Shown piece after piece: positions 53,354 to 64,000 of a DNA stretch of 64,000 bases; the first letter of the stretch is position 1; each line of letters starts with the position of its first letter. The notes below the pieces were generated by a model. That model was not told the DNA's origin, ran no database searches, and worked only from the letters and a program-made list of their open reading frames with translations. Source of the DNA: Calonectria ilicicola. Its lineage: Eukaryota; Ascomycota; Sordariomycetes; Hypocreales; Nectriaceae. The DNA lies in contig CP085829.1 of the NCBI GenBank assembly GCA_020809705.1, positions 2,914,001-2,978,000 of the forward strand, read 5' to 3'. The position numbers and the translations under genes are program-made.

Positions 53354-55600
53354 ATGGGTGGAGGCCCTCCAACGGCCCGTCCTGGGGATGGCCAACCGAC
53401 ATTTGAGGACGAGGAGGAGCTGCGGGCGGCCCTTGAGAGCCACAATGGGCTGATGGAAAAGCTGTGGAACGAACTGCTGAAGTTTCGATTCAGAGGCCAT
53501 CTTAAAAATTTCAAGGCGGAAAATCAACGATGCCTCATACAGAGCGCACCCAATTCCGACCTATCTACCATTTTGTCCGACCTGCGCAAGTATGAACCAC
53601 GACTCCAAAATTTCTTGGATGATTTCCTGCACCGAACGGCCGGGTTCCGAGAAGCCTATCGTAAACTCCTTTCGGAAAATGGAAACCCCAACAAGGCAAT
53701 AGACGAACTCCTACAAAAGATGAAGGAAGTCAAGGACAAAGTCCAGGAACAACGCCAACAGATTGAAGAACAGCTGAAATCACTGGGGAGTCAGCTTGAG
53801 CATCGTGGCTGGCTCGAGGGTTATAATACCCTTCTCAGAAAGAAGGAAGACCAGCTCCTAAAAGAAGAGGGTCCCCAAGACCCAGAACGTCCGCTCAGCT
53901 ATGATGCCTTGGTGTCTTATTTTGACACGCAAGGCGAATTGCAGAAGGAAATGCTCAAGGAGGTTAGAGACATGATCCAAAACATCAGCAATGAGATGCA
54001 ACCAGAACAGGCCACTCCGAGCCCCTCTACCTCCAGCGAACCCCCTGCCAAGACACCATTGGCAGACAGCATGGGCCCAAAAGGCAAGAAATATCCTCTG
54101 AGGCTCATCCCATTTCTTGATTTTGAGAGCAGCCAAAAGTCCATCTGTGACCGAATCCTGAACCACCCCGATGGCAAGATCAACCCCGAGTTCGTAGACT
54201 TTAAGGCGCCGGCCAGTGTGGACTGGAACAGCTGGGATTCTTCTGTGTTTGATAGCTCTTATGGCGACAACCTGGAAACCGAGGCTCAGTATTACGTGGA
54301 ACGAACATGGAAGAACCAACAAATGAGGGAGGATGTCGGCCTCAGCGCCCCAGGTTCCTTCAAGCAATTCGAACTCACAGGTCCTGACCACGACCCGGAG
54401 TCCCCGAAATATTACATGTCTGTCGTTGAGAAGAAGACGGACAATGAAGCGGTCCCAGTAATCGCGGCAGTGTATAAATCACAGTTTGCATTGTCTTTGT
54501 CCATTAGCACCGTCGTCATGGCGTTGAACGGCGAGATCCGCCCAGAACGGGATGTTTTGAACAAATCCTTGGCGGGACCCGAGCACGAGGCCAAGCTCCA
54601 GGTCACGTCTGTCATCTGCCATCTCTTTACTCACATGTTGGATACCGGCGTCCGGTTCGGATATATTACCAACGCTGAGTTGTTCATCTTCCTGACGATC
54701 CCGGAAGACGATCCTTCTCGACTTTATTACTACTTGTGGGTACCCCGCACAGAGGAGAAGGCCCAGAGTGCTTTCGATCTCGCCGGTCCCCGAGTTGCTT
54801 TCTTTATGATGCACGCACTGGCGCAAAATCCGCCACCCCCCGAGTGGCACACTGCTGCTGCCGCCCTTCCCACATGGCCCATTTCGGAAGAAAGCAGTGC
54901 ACCGCGTTCGTTGGGATCTCATAATACAGGAGTCTACCCATCTAACCCAAGGGTCAACCCACCCAACCCACCCAATCCATCCAACCCAAGGGTCAACCCA
55001 TCTCACCCACCGCCAAGAGCGACGGGAGTTTATGACGTGCATTTCAGAGGGTCATTCAACTCGGCGCCAGGGCAGCGCTCAGTTTATAACCCCCAATTTG
55101 TCAACTCGTTCAACGGCCAGAATTATAGTGAACGGTTCGAAAACTTTGGCAACGCTGGAGTATCACACCATCAGCGTTCCCAAAACGTTGGTGAGCCGCA
55201 TCGTCAGCCTCTTCCAAATGCGCCCAACAACGGTGCCCCTACTGCTATATACGGCACTAGGGCTCCTATGTATGCACAGTCATTTCAAAACTCATTTCAA
55301 AACTCATTCGGCACCGCTTCTCCTTTTAATCAAGGACCTGAGGGGCAGAATAGTCCGTTCCAGAACTCCTTTCGCAACTCGTTTCTTGGCAGCAACACCA
55401 GAGGTAACTCCCACTCCTCCAGCAAGGGTAAGAGACGTGCTGATGACGAACCAGCAAGCCAGTCAGAGGAACCAGAGGAGTCAGGTGACCAGACTCCGAA
55501 GCGACGACGGTCTGTCGAGAGGGACGGCACGGGGGACGCGGGGGACGCGGGGGACAACGCGGAGGGCAACACGGGGGCGACTAACTTACCCCTTCGTTAA
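53354..55600 (+). CDS. Fungal coiled-coil protein with disordered, repeat-rich tail (function unknown)
   Basis: One uninterrupted exon of 748 residues. Residues about 110-200 are a charged helical coiled coil (MKEVKDKVQEQRQQIEEQLK). Residues about 245-510 form a globular domain with ICHLFTHMLDTGVRFGYITN, FIFLTIPEDDPSRLYYYLWV. This resembles a domain seen in many large Sordariomycete hypothetical proteins, sometimes described near FunK1-type kinases or nuclease-fold proteins, but I cannot name its function. After 510 the protein is disordered. A Pro/Asn repeat (SNPRVNPPNPPNPSNPRVNP) lies at about 535-555, several QNSF/RNSF repeats at about 640-690, and basic clusters KGKRRADDE and PKRRRSVERD look like nuclear localisation signals. 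The end is Gly/Asp/Ala-rich. Probably nuclear (inference). Confidence 0.75.
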   Translation: MGGGPPTARPGDGQPTFEDEEELRAALESHNGLMEKLWNELLKFRFRGHLKNFKAENQRCLIQSAPNSDLSTILSDLRKYEPRLQNFLDDFLHRTAGFREAYRKLLSENGNPNKAIDELLQKMKEVKDKVQEQRQQIEEQLKSLGSQLEHRGWLEGYNTLLRKKEDQLLKEEGPQDPERPLSYDALVSYFDTQGELQKEMLKEVRDMIQNISNEMQPEQATPSPSTSSEPPAKTPLADSMGPKGKKYPLRLIPFLDFESSQKSICDRILNHPDGKINPEFVDFKAPASVDWNSWDSSVFDSSYGDNLETEAQYYVERTWKNQQMREDVGLSAPGSFKQFELTGPDHDPESPKYYMSVVEKKTDNEAVPVIAAVYKSQFALSLSISTVVMALNGEIRPERDVLNKSLAGPEHEAKLQVTSVICHLFTHMLDTGVRFGYITNAELFIFLTIPEDDPSRLYYYLWVPRTEEKAQSAFDLAGPRVAFFMMHALAQNPPPPEWHTAAAALPTWPISEESSAPRSLGSHNTGVYPSNPRVNPPNPPNPSNPRVNPSHPPPRATGVYDVHFRGSFNSAPGQRSVYNPQFVNSFNGQNYSERFENFGNAGVSHHQRSQNVGEPHRQPLPNAPNNGAPTAIYGTRAPMYAQSFQNSFQNSFGTASPFNQGPEGQNSPFQNSFRNSFLGSNTRGNSHSSSKGKRRADDEPASQSEEPEESGDQTPKRRRSVERDGTGDAGDAGDNAEGNTGATNLPLR

Positions 55601-57702
55601 CTAGTCACACGTCTAGGAGGTTGAGAGCGTTTCAACATCTTCGGGAGTGAACCCGGTCTAGTGTTGATTTCAACAATCAACAAGGACAATCAAGAAGAAA
55701 AGGGACTTTTTTTTTATAAACTTTTTTTTTCTCCAAGAAACAAACAAAAAAAGGAAGAAAAGAGAAAGAAGTAAAAAAAAAAAAAACTTCAATGGAGGGA
55801 GTGATGGCATTAATAACAACATGCTTATGAGATCTAAAATACAAAGATCTTGCAAAAAAAAAAGTTTCACTAAAAGTTTTGGGGATTAGTTTGGGTTTTT
55901 AGGATTTGTTTCTTATGATTTCTTTCTTTCTGTATTTGCTTGAAATGGAAAATGAGATAAAAAGAATAAAAAAGGAAACTTTTTTGTTCTTTTTTTTTTT
56001 CCCCGTAATACGTGCTTAACCTATACTTTGTTGTTGTTCGCCCCATGGTGATTGTTTTTTTCATGGTGTGTCGATCAGCGCTCCAATCGGAGGATAAATC
56101 AAAGTGCTTCCGAGCTGCCCGAAGAGATTAGGTTGGATGGATGGCTCGCCGGCTGCACGTGGCAGAAGCCAAAGTGGGATCCAGGGGGGAAGACTGCGAT
56201 ATTCCCCGCCCCTCAATTTTTTCTGGGCAACGGTGGGACGATGGATTGCGACGAGAGCGTGGTCGCTTTGGGAGATAAATTCAACGCCCCCGAGTTTGAA
56301 TTAGGTAGATTGGACGGACCGAACGAGGCCTAGGTCTAAGATTGGAATAACAACCCAAGGTGGATAGCGGGGGGAAACCTCTTCCAGTTAGCTGTTGGCT
56401 TGTTTTGTCTGGATTTGTTTTGGCGACGACTTGGACGAATCATGAGGAGCCAAGTCGGTTAAGGACCGCCAGTGTTGGGGGCACAACAAGCACGATGGGA
56501 CAGCAGAGACTCAAACTAAAAATAGGGAGACTAAGGGAAAGAGGCAGAATGGAGAAGGGAGAATATGAATTACCCTGTTGCTCCCTGACTGACACACGCA
56601 TTTTCCTGCCTGATGACGAGACACTGCGATGTTTTATACGAGCCAGCAGGTTGGCTGGCGAATGGGAAACCAGGCTTCCCCCCGAGGCGGGTGGTGCGCC
56701 GGCCGGGGTTCATGTAGTTGCACGTAGTGGCACCACGGCAGCCAGAGAGCGCGTAAAAACTATTGCATTGGGCGTCTCGAGGCTCGTGATTCGGGGGGGG
56801 GGGAGCTCTTATCCGCTGGCAGCGCGGGCTCTCAATTGGGCACTGTGGCTCCTCTTTTGATGAGATCCATCCACTTCCGTAGCCGAACCCACCTGCACAA
56901 ATCCACTCTGCGTCCTAATCCCTGGTACGATCGGGGCCTCTTGCTCCCGCTTCGCGGCTCATTGTCTGGACGCAGTTATCATCACTATCATCATCATTAT
57001 CATCGCCCTCCATCGTCGTCGCCATATTTTGCGTGCTGGCGCGGAATAATCGCCATACTCACCCCTCAGCCATCTCGGACCTCTTTCGCGACATCGGCAA
57101 AAATATAGCTTAGCTTTGGCGCCAGAGCTGCAAGCCACATCTGCTGTCAAGTCGAGTGTTTGATCTAGGGGACCTGCCGATCGCCAGTGCCAGCGGCTGC
57201 CTGCCCACCTGCCTGCCCACCTGCGCCACAAGCTGTTTTGCTGTGACGCTACGCCAAGGGAAATATTTTTGGTACAAGCATCAAGCCCGCACAGCTTCTC
57301 AGCTGCATATTTTTCCTTCCAGTTCTTTCCACCTTACGGTTGTTGGCTTCTCTCGTTCATTTCCCTTTCACTATTTCGCTTCCTTTTCTTCCCCGGCCTG
57401 TCCTCGACATTGCATCATCGCCTGCCTCACCGACCCGCCCTCGTTCGCGACCGAACCGTGCCTCCTATTCCAGCGCCCGAGCCAATTTGTAACGCTTGAT
57501 CCGAGACATCAGCTCCCTGAAACCTGGTTTTGGTTCATGTCGACATTGCGCATCCCTCGACCGCTCCGGGCCTCCCAACCATTATTCTTTGCAAACACAA
57601 ATCACTCGAGATAACTTCCCGCGCGACGAATCAACCCGCTCTCGGGAGGCAGCGAAACACTCACCTGGGCGGGAACGCCCGCGACCCCGATCCATCCGCA
57701 AC
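55601..57702. other. Intergenic region, no supported gene
   Basis: The first 450 bases are T- and A-rich, as in a 3' untranslated region. The rest contains scattered open frames without motifs. The last 400 bases are C/T-rich and probably form the promoter and leader of the TRP-like gene. Confidence 0.5.
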
Positions 57703-60700
57703 ATGTTTTCAAACGCGAGGTTCCCCCGGGTGCTGGGGCTGCTCCTGTCCGCCATCGCTTTTTCCCCCACCGTTTTTGCCCGAGAAAAGGTCTACATCAA
57801 TGGAACCGGTATCGATGGCGTCACTCGAGAGCTCGAAGTCAGTCGATATCCTGCACTGTACACCGGCGACTTTTCCGACTGCATGAACGGCCAGAGCTTG
57901 TTCAACGTCACTCGATTCGATACAGCATACTACCGCGACAACCTTACTGTGATCTTTCACTTGGATGGCAGCACAAATATTCGTCAAGAATCCCTCATGC
58001 GTGCGTTGTGGACAACCTTCCATTCCGATAATTGGTCTCTAACTGGGTTTAGTTCACATCGAGGTCGACGTCTACGGCGAAAACCGATTCAATACCACCT
58101 ACGAGCCATGCGCAGGACATATTAGCAGCATGTGCCCTGCAAAGGCTTCAGTTCCCATTGAAGCTTACGCTGCCATCAACCTTACTTCCGACGACGCTCA
58201 GGGTTTCCCCTCCATTGCGCTTGGTATCCCCGATCTAGAGGGATTCGCCCGACTTCGCATCTTTGCAAACTCGACGCAGACGGAGATTGGCTGTTTCCAG
58301 GCCGTCTTGACCAACGGTCAGACCTTTTCGCAACCGCAAATTGTAGGATCCATTGTGGGAGGCTTCACCATCTTGGCCATTTTCGCTTCCTTTGCAACGA
58401 CCATTTACGGCCTGCAGATTCCACATATCAGGATGCACTACGCCCACTCATTTTCCCTCCTAGTCATTTTCGAAACCTTCCAATCCATGTTCTTCCTGGG
58501 AGCGCTCTCCGTCAATTGGCCTAGCCTCCTCCCCGCTTGGTGGAGCAATTTCGCCTGGACCGCCGGCATGTTCGCTAGCGATAGCATGGTTGACTCGCTT
58601 GCTTCATTTACCGGCATTACTGGGAATGCCAGCCAGGTTGGGGGTGCGGGCTCTGTCACCATCAACAATGGCGGCGGCCTCAGCCAGCAAATTTACGGAC
58701 GGTCCCTGGTTTCTAGGGCCGTTGCTGATTTGGTCACTGAGCTTCATACATTTGCGCGCCGCGACGCATACAACGCAAGTGACCCATACGACTACAATTG
58801 GGCTGGAAAACCACGCAATCCTGGCCTGCCGCTTCCTGGCGACTTTAGCGGATTTGCAGGAACCCTATCAGTAGTCGATGTGCCCCAGAAGGATGCTTTC
58901 CTCATCGGTCTTATTTGGTTCCTCGTCGCCCTTGGTGCCGTTGCCTTATTTGTTACCGCTGCCAAATTCACCTTGGATGCATTGGTGAAGTTCAAGGTGC
59001 TCAAGACGGATGGATTCGACTACTTCCGTTCCCACTGGCTGGGATACTTGGTTTCAGGGTTGCTTCGGACGCTCTTCATTGCCTTCTTCGCCATTGTGAC
59101 GTTGGCTACCTTTCAATTCTCCATCCATTCCGCCGCCGGGCCAACTGCTATTGCCGCCATTATATTCGTCATCTTCCTCGCCTTTGCTGGTCTTGTAGGT
59201 TATGCATGCTTTGTTAGGCTTCAAGGTGGCAAGTATCAGATTGCCCCCGACTCTCTTCGCCTAGAGCAGGGGAAGCTTTTCAACGCCATCCCGTTTGTGG
59301 CTGCAACTCTCGACAGTTCGATTGGAGAGGAGGAGCAAGCCAACAAACCACGACTTTTTGGCACAGTTCCGTTTTTCCGCATTGTATTTGTCCCCAGTAA
59401 CCCGGATCAGCCATCTACGAACCAGGACCCGGCCTACATTAAGCGATTTGGATGGCTTTCGGGCCGCTATCGACGTGAGCGTTGGTGGTTCTTCGCGGCC
59501 TATCTCGTCTATCAATTTGTGCGAGCGTGCTTCATCGGAGGAGGCTCGCAGAACCCGCTAGCTCAGGTATTCGGGCTCTTTGTTTTCGAAATATTTTCAC
59601 TGGTGGCTTTGATGAAGCTGAAACCATTTGAAGGAGCTAGAAACACGGCGATTGCTGTTTGGCTCTTGTCAATTGTCAAAATCGTCACTACTGGCCTCTC
59701 CATTGCATTTTTGCATACCTTTGGCATCAGTCGGATTGCCGCAACCATTGTTGGAATTGTCATTCTTGTTATTCAAGCTTTCCTTGCTCTGGCGGTTCTT
59801 GTCCTTGTTCCTATTGGGATGGTTTCTTCTTGGATGTCCTTGTCCCGCAACCGAGAAGAGTTTCCGGCCCCCCTTGACGGGGCTCGCATCAAATACTTTG
59901 AGCACATGGATACCCGAACAGGAGACATGCCAGTTAGAGTGGAGCCACTACCGGAAGTTCCGACTTCATTCAACGTCAAGGAGGTACGGCGGCACCCCAA
60001 GATTGACGATCTCGAGGCATTCCCGAGTTTGCCGGGTTCTGAAGGAGACAGCGTTCTTCCACAGCGAGCACACTCTCTCAACTCAAGGAGCCGGGCAAAT
60101 AGTGCCAGTTCCAGGTTTTCAGTAAACAGTCTCCCTCGAACCGGTCGTGTACACCGTCCCTCTTGGAGCTCCAAAGATATTGCGGAGTGGGATGCTGAGA
60201 TGAACCGCGGAGATCAGGCCACGATAAGCCGAATCCGAAGTAGTTCATTGCGTATCCAAGCGACGAGTCTGCAAGGGATTCGACCAATGACGCCCACAAG
60301 AGAGTCCGCCGAGTTCCCCCGCATGAGCGTGGGCGGCTTGACGCCGATCGAAAAGGAGGCTATTGCAAAGGAAACTATCCCTGAAGCTGGTGTCGCCCCA
60401 AGGAGGAGGAGGACGGTCAGCTTTGCAGATCAACATCAGCCAACCTCGTCTGGCTCCAACAGCAGCGACACGAGTACCAAGGTCGACGATTCATCATTGA
60501 ACAAGGACGATGATGAGAAACCCAAGGTTGATGTGCTCGAGAAACCTTCATCCAAGCCCAAGGTGGAAGAAACGATCCATGAAAAGGATGAAGGAGCCGA
60601 GATGGATCTAGACGCATCCGGGAAAGTGGAACGGAAAAGGGAGGCTGCCGATGAAGCGCGGACAGAATCGGAAGGCTCACAACAGCCACAGACGGATGCA

Positions 60701-60718
60701 GAAACCCCTAAACGATAG
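57703..60718 (+). CDS. TRP-like / flavin-carrier-like membrane protein
   Basis: Exons 57703-58000 and 58053-60718 encode 987 residues. The 52-bp intron (GTGCGT donor, CTAAC branch, TTTAG acceptor) joins QESLM to LHIEVDVYGE. Residues 1-25 are a signal peptide ending in TVFA. An ML-like lumenal domain (PF14558) follows to about residue 180, with Cys residues in FSDCMNG, YEPCAG and EIGCFQA. Then comes a block of about nine membrane helices (PF06011, fungal TRP-like) from about 190 to 720. The last 260 residues are a cytosolic, Ser- and Asp/Glu-rich disordered tail. Yeast relatives Flc1-3 and fission-yeast Pkd2 affect FAD import into the ER, calcium release and cell-wall growth. Which of these applies is not visible. 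The start is fixed by the signal peptide. The frame is intact. Confidence 0.9.
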
Positions 60719-61995
60719 GACTCCAAGGATGAAACGAAGCTGGGGAGGTAATTGGTAACCAACACCCAAATTCTTCACTCCTGTCGTCTCTTTCAGCATT
60801 GACAACATCTAATATTTCACCGCTTGCGCGCAATGAACGGTCCTGGCTGCATCAAGGACTGGTAATGTATATACACCGGGGGCATTGGCTAATTTTGCTT
60901 TTAATCTTGCATATCATTTGCTTCACGGGCCGGCGTTTGTGCATCTTGCATTGCTCAAGCGACCCCCCAGAACTGGACAGCTTCTCAACCAAGTACGACT
61001 TTTGTAACTTTCGCGTTATGCATCTGCGTCGCATCTTGACAGGCTCAAGAGCGGCAGAGAGGGTGGAGAAAATCATTTCGTTTCGTACGGTACTGAAATG
61101 CGACATGAATTCTTATTTTCTTGTTTTTTTTTTTATTTGCGACAGACGACAGAAATAGACAGGGAATCCGGCTCATGGGAGCTGAGGCATAGAGCGAGAT
61201 TGAAGGATACATTCCCATGACACTTAGCAATAACAAGAATCAAGTATATTCCTCAGCAGAAATGTGCCACATCCTTTTTTTCTAACTCGACAATGAATGT
61301 GGTATCGCTATGTGAAAGTCTAGGCTGAAGGTACGCTCTTGTCTATTTGAATTAACTCAGGGTCAAAAGTCTCACCATTTAGCATGTTACGTTGCCTTTT
61401 GCATCTCATTGCAGAACCTAGGGCCGATATCACCGTACCGTTGATTGTGAAACTATGACTGCAAGAAAGGAGGCACAGGAAAGTGCTTCTTGGTTTACCA
61501 TGCAGAGCTTGAGCTTGAATTCTAGGCAGCAGCAAGGAAACACAAACTGCATGACTGGGACTGACACCAAGGCCATCTTGGGACGGAACTTGGTCATGGA
61601 AACCATACAAGACGAGGAGGCAGAGGTAAGTGGCTGGACGCAGCATAAATAAAATGGGATGGCATATATTGACGTTTTCAGATAAACTTGTCGCACAGAA
61701 CAAGCGACGTTGTGAGTGTATTAAGCCTGCCTCAATGCTTACTTTGTGACACAATTGTACGTCTCTCCTTAGATGTCCTTCCTGCTTCCGTTCCACGACG
61801 AGGAAAAAAAAAACTCCATGGTCTCGCAATTAGCGCAAAACGAGGACCCCGACCCAGCTTTTGATTACCCTAAATAACAGCCTGACAGCGACCAAGACAT
61901 TCCAATAGCCCGTGGTATCAACATTGTAACTCCGACCTATTTCCCTATCTTTTCCCATTGTACATATCTCATAATCCGTAACGCGTGGGGCAGAT
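60719..61995. other. Intergenic region between converging genes, no supported gene
   Basis: Contains the 3' flanks of the TRP-like gene and the methyltransferase gene. Open frames (for example minus strand 61320-61829) lack motifs and have unlikely composition. Confidence 0.5.
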
Positions 61996-63294
61996 TCACC
62001 ATTCAGATGCATCGCGCAGAGGCTTTTGCGCATACACGCAATGGAAGGAAACATTTGCGTGGACACTTGGATCCCTTAGGCCTTCGCGGACATTGGCAAG
62101 GAACATTTCAAAGCCCTCTTGGTTCCACTTCAAGCCACGGTGCAGTGGGAGAAAACCGAGGCCATGGGCTCCCTCCATCATGATGTCGTGCATTTCTTGG
62201 CCAAGGTCTTTGAGATGTTGGTCCTGGTGCCAGGGCCCGACCGGTACATTGCAGGAAAAAGGCTCCATGGTGGTGAAGCCAGCCTGAAACAGCATGTTGG
62301 GAAGCTGGGAGCTTATGTATGGGTTGACGTTGTACTTGGACAGCCCTTCAGCGACATAAGCGGCCAAGCAGGCGGGTGCCCAAGTGTTGGGCATGGAACC
62401 ATCTTCAGAAGAAACGGCCCAGTGGAAGTCTTGAATCTCGACCCAGCCTCCGGGCTTGAGGGCTCTGGGGGCATGTTAGTCCGGATCCGGCGATGTCGTG
62501 GATGTGAATTCCGCAGTGCGGGGTGAAATGAGCGAGACAAGACAGGAGGAGCAGATGGGAAAAGGAAGTTGAAACAGGGGCGCGGAAAAAGAAAGCAAGA
62601 CTCACTCGTAGGCCTGATAGAGGAGGACGGGCCAGTCTCTGATGGCGAGCGCCATGTTGCGCAGGAAGACGAAGTCAAGTGAGTCGGGTGACTCGACCCA
62701 GGGCGCCTCGGCGTCATCAATAAAAAACTTGGTGTTGGGAGGCACCCAATTGGGCTGGATTGGACTGAGGTCGGTGCCCACGACCTCGGCTCCAGGGTAC
62801 TTCTCGCTCACTCCAAACCCTCAAGGTCAGCTAGGGTGGCTCGAAAACATGTAGGTCTCTCCAGAAGAAAGCAGAGAGAGGTCACGGTACGCACTTTTTA
62901 TGGCCCACGAACCGGTTCCTGTGCCGACATCGACGATGTTCTGGGGATAGCGGAGGGGGGAGAGGTGTAGGCGGCCAGCGAGGATCTTGAGGGCAGCGCT
63001 GTGCTTCATTTCCTCGACCATCTGCTCCTGGATGTCGTTGGGAAGAAAGTAGCGGCCCTGCTTGTATGAGTGGTAGCGGCGCGTGCCCTCCCAGCAGGGA
63101 AAGTCGATGCTCGACGTTATCGAGACAGATGTGCTGGAGGCGGAGGCGGAGGCGGCGTCGGCGTCGGCGTCGGCGTCGGAGTCGTAGCCGGGATCAACGT
63201 TGGCGGTGTCGTGGGTGGCGCCACGGTTGGGCTCGACGGGCGGCATGTTGAGCAGCGTGGCCACGGCCAGCGGAGAGTCTTTTGGGGGAGACAT
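61996..63294 (-). CDS. SAM-dependent methyltransferase (LaeA-like, Methyltransf_23 type)
   Basis: Exons 63294-62895, 62810-62606 and 62464-61996 give 357 residues. Introns are 84 and 141 bp. After splicing, IVDVGTGTGSWAIKM is the SAM-binding motif I, VVGTDLSPIQPNWVPPN the acidic strand and loop, and ALKPGGWVEIQDF the post-motif region. The order YHSYKQGRYFLPNDIQEQ before motif I is typical of the fungal LaeA-like and TAM-type methyltransferases that accompany secondary metabolism or act as regulators. The substrate is unknown, and no secondary-metabolite synthase is in the window. Residues about 37-55 form an Asp-Ala, then Ala-Ser repeat encoded by a microsatellite. The start is the first ATG in frame, which opens with MSPPKDS. 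Confidence 0.85.
63134..63186. repeat. In-frame hexanucleotide microsatellite in the methyltransferase
   Basis: GGCGGA and GGCGTC units in tandem encode the Asp-Ala and Ala-Ser stretch at the disordered N-terminus of the methyltransferase on the minus strand. The six-base period keeps the frame when units are gained or lost. Confidence 0.8.
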
Positions 63295-64000
63295 GGCGTG
63301 GACTTGGTTGCAGACAGGGTGCAAGACGGCGGGGAGGGCGGGCGATTAAAACATGGGCGAAGACGGACAGGATGAGGAGGAAGTCGGGCGGTGGGCTCAG
63401 TAAGCGAGGCGGTGCGACAGGGCCGGAATGCGAGGGAGGAAGGCAGCAAGAAGTGGGAGGAGGTGGGACGAGGTGGTGGAGGCTGAAAGCTAGAGCTAGA
63501 GCGGAGAAGGAGGGTTGCAAGGTTGGAGGGCCGGAGGGCTAATTGGAGGGTCGCGGAGGGCCGTGGAGGAGGGCCGTGGAGGAGGGTTGTAGAGGACCGT
63601 AGAGGGTCGTAGAGGGTTGACTAGAAGGTTTAGAGGGCTAGAGGGTTCGGATGATCGCTGCTGAGTGGAGTGGAGCGGAGCGGGCGATCTCGAGAAGGGG
63701 GCGGTGTGTGGAGTATAGAAGGTATGGATCGGGAGTGCGAAAAGACCCCGAGGCCCCCTGTGGGCTCTGGACCGAGCGGGCGCTTTGTGCGGCGACCGTT
63801 GGACACGACACGGGCGCAGAAGACAGCACTAGCTTGGCGCGCGCTAGCACTGTGCGAAAGAAGTGAGTGCAGATGGATGGAGGTGGGATCGAATCAAAAG
63901 CAAATGGGGACACGGGTGAGCGAGGAAACAAGGACGCACACGGAGGAAACCCGCGAGTCATGCTGTGCTGGCATTTCAACCCTGCGTGAAATAATTACGA
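63295..64000. other. Promoter-side flank with an imperfect minisatellite
   Basis: About 63545-63640 holds imperfect tandem units of roughly 10-15 bases (GGAGGGCCGT, GGAGGAGGGC, TAGAGGGTCG) drifting from G/C-rich to TAGAGG-type. The rest is the upstream region of the leftward methyltransferase; no gene is supported to the window end. Confidence 0.5.

Overview
This is nuclear DNA of a filamentous ascomycete (Pezizomycotina; Sordariomycetes is my guess from overall look, not proven). The signs are short GT-AG introns (about 48-200 bp) with CTAAC/CTGAC branch sites, a fungal-type ATP sulfurylase with an APS-kinase-like C-terminal domain, a Zn2Cys6 regulator, an M36 fungalysin, a TRP/flavin-carrier-like membrane protein, and a 12 kb block of almost pure A+T that looks like retrotransposons destroyed by repeat-induced point mutation (RIP). 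I found no rRNA, tRNA, CRISPR array or bacterial-type operon.

Left part (1-29.1 kb). A conserved EFR3 gene is followed by a long gene-poor stretch. Then comes an accessory-looking run: an FAD monooxygenase, a BCS1-like AAA ATPase, a secreted alpha/beta hydrolase, a small putative membrane protein, a zinc-type alcohol dehydrogenase, a quinone-oxidoreductase-like enzyme, a Zn2Cys6 transcription factor and a GDXG esterase. This mix (hydroxylase, two dehydrogenases, two esterases, one regulator) would fit an inducible catabolic or detoxification neighbourhood, but that is inference. The run ends with a divergent pair: a secreted protein made only of fungalysin-propeptide domains (FTP plus PepSY-like, no protease domain), and an M36 fungalysin gene. 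The fungalysin carries a long-terminal-inverted-repeat MITE in its last intron and shows two reading-frame problems.

Middle part (about 29.1-41.9 kb). This is an AT block I could resolve into layers: an outer LTR retrotransposon (29902-40992); an inner copy of the same family inserted in opposite orientation (32540-37969, with a perfect AGTAT target duplication); a 232-bp element with a 13-bp target duplication, whose empty site is still visible in the inner copy; an extra single LTR; a 23-bp minisatellite; and a 538-bp TRIM-like element whose two terminal repeats were mutated on opposite strands.

Right part (42-64 kb). A small AT-hook protein gene, ATP sulfurylase (sulfate assimilation), a 748-aa coiled-coil protein with a disordered repeat-rich tail, a TRP-like ion channel/flavin carrier-like protein, and a LaeA-like SAM methyltransferase, separated by long intergenic regions (up to 4.7 kb). 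All exon structures were worked out by eye from reading frames and splice sites; none is confirmed by transcripts.
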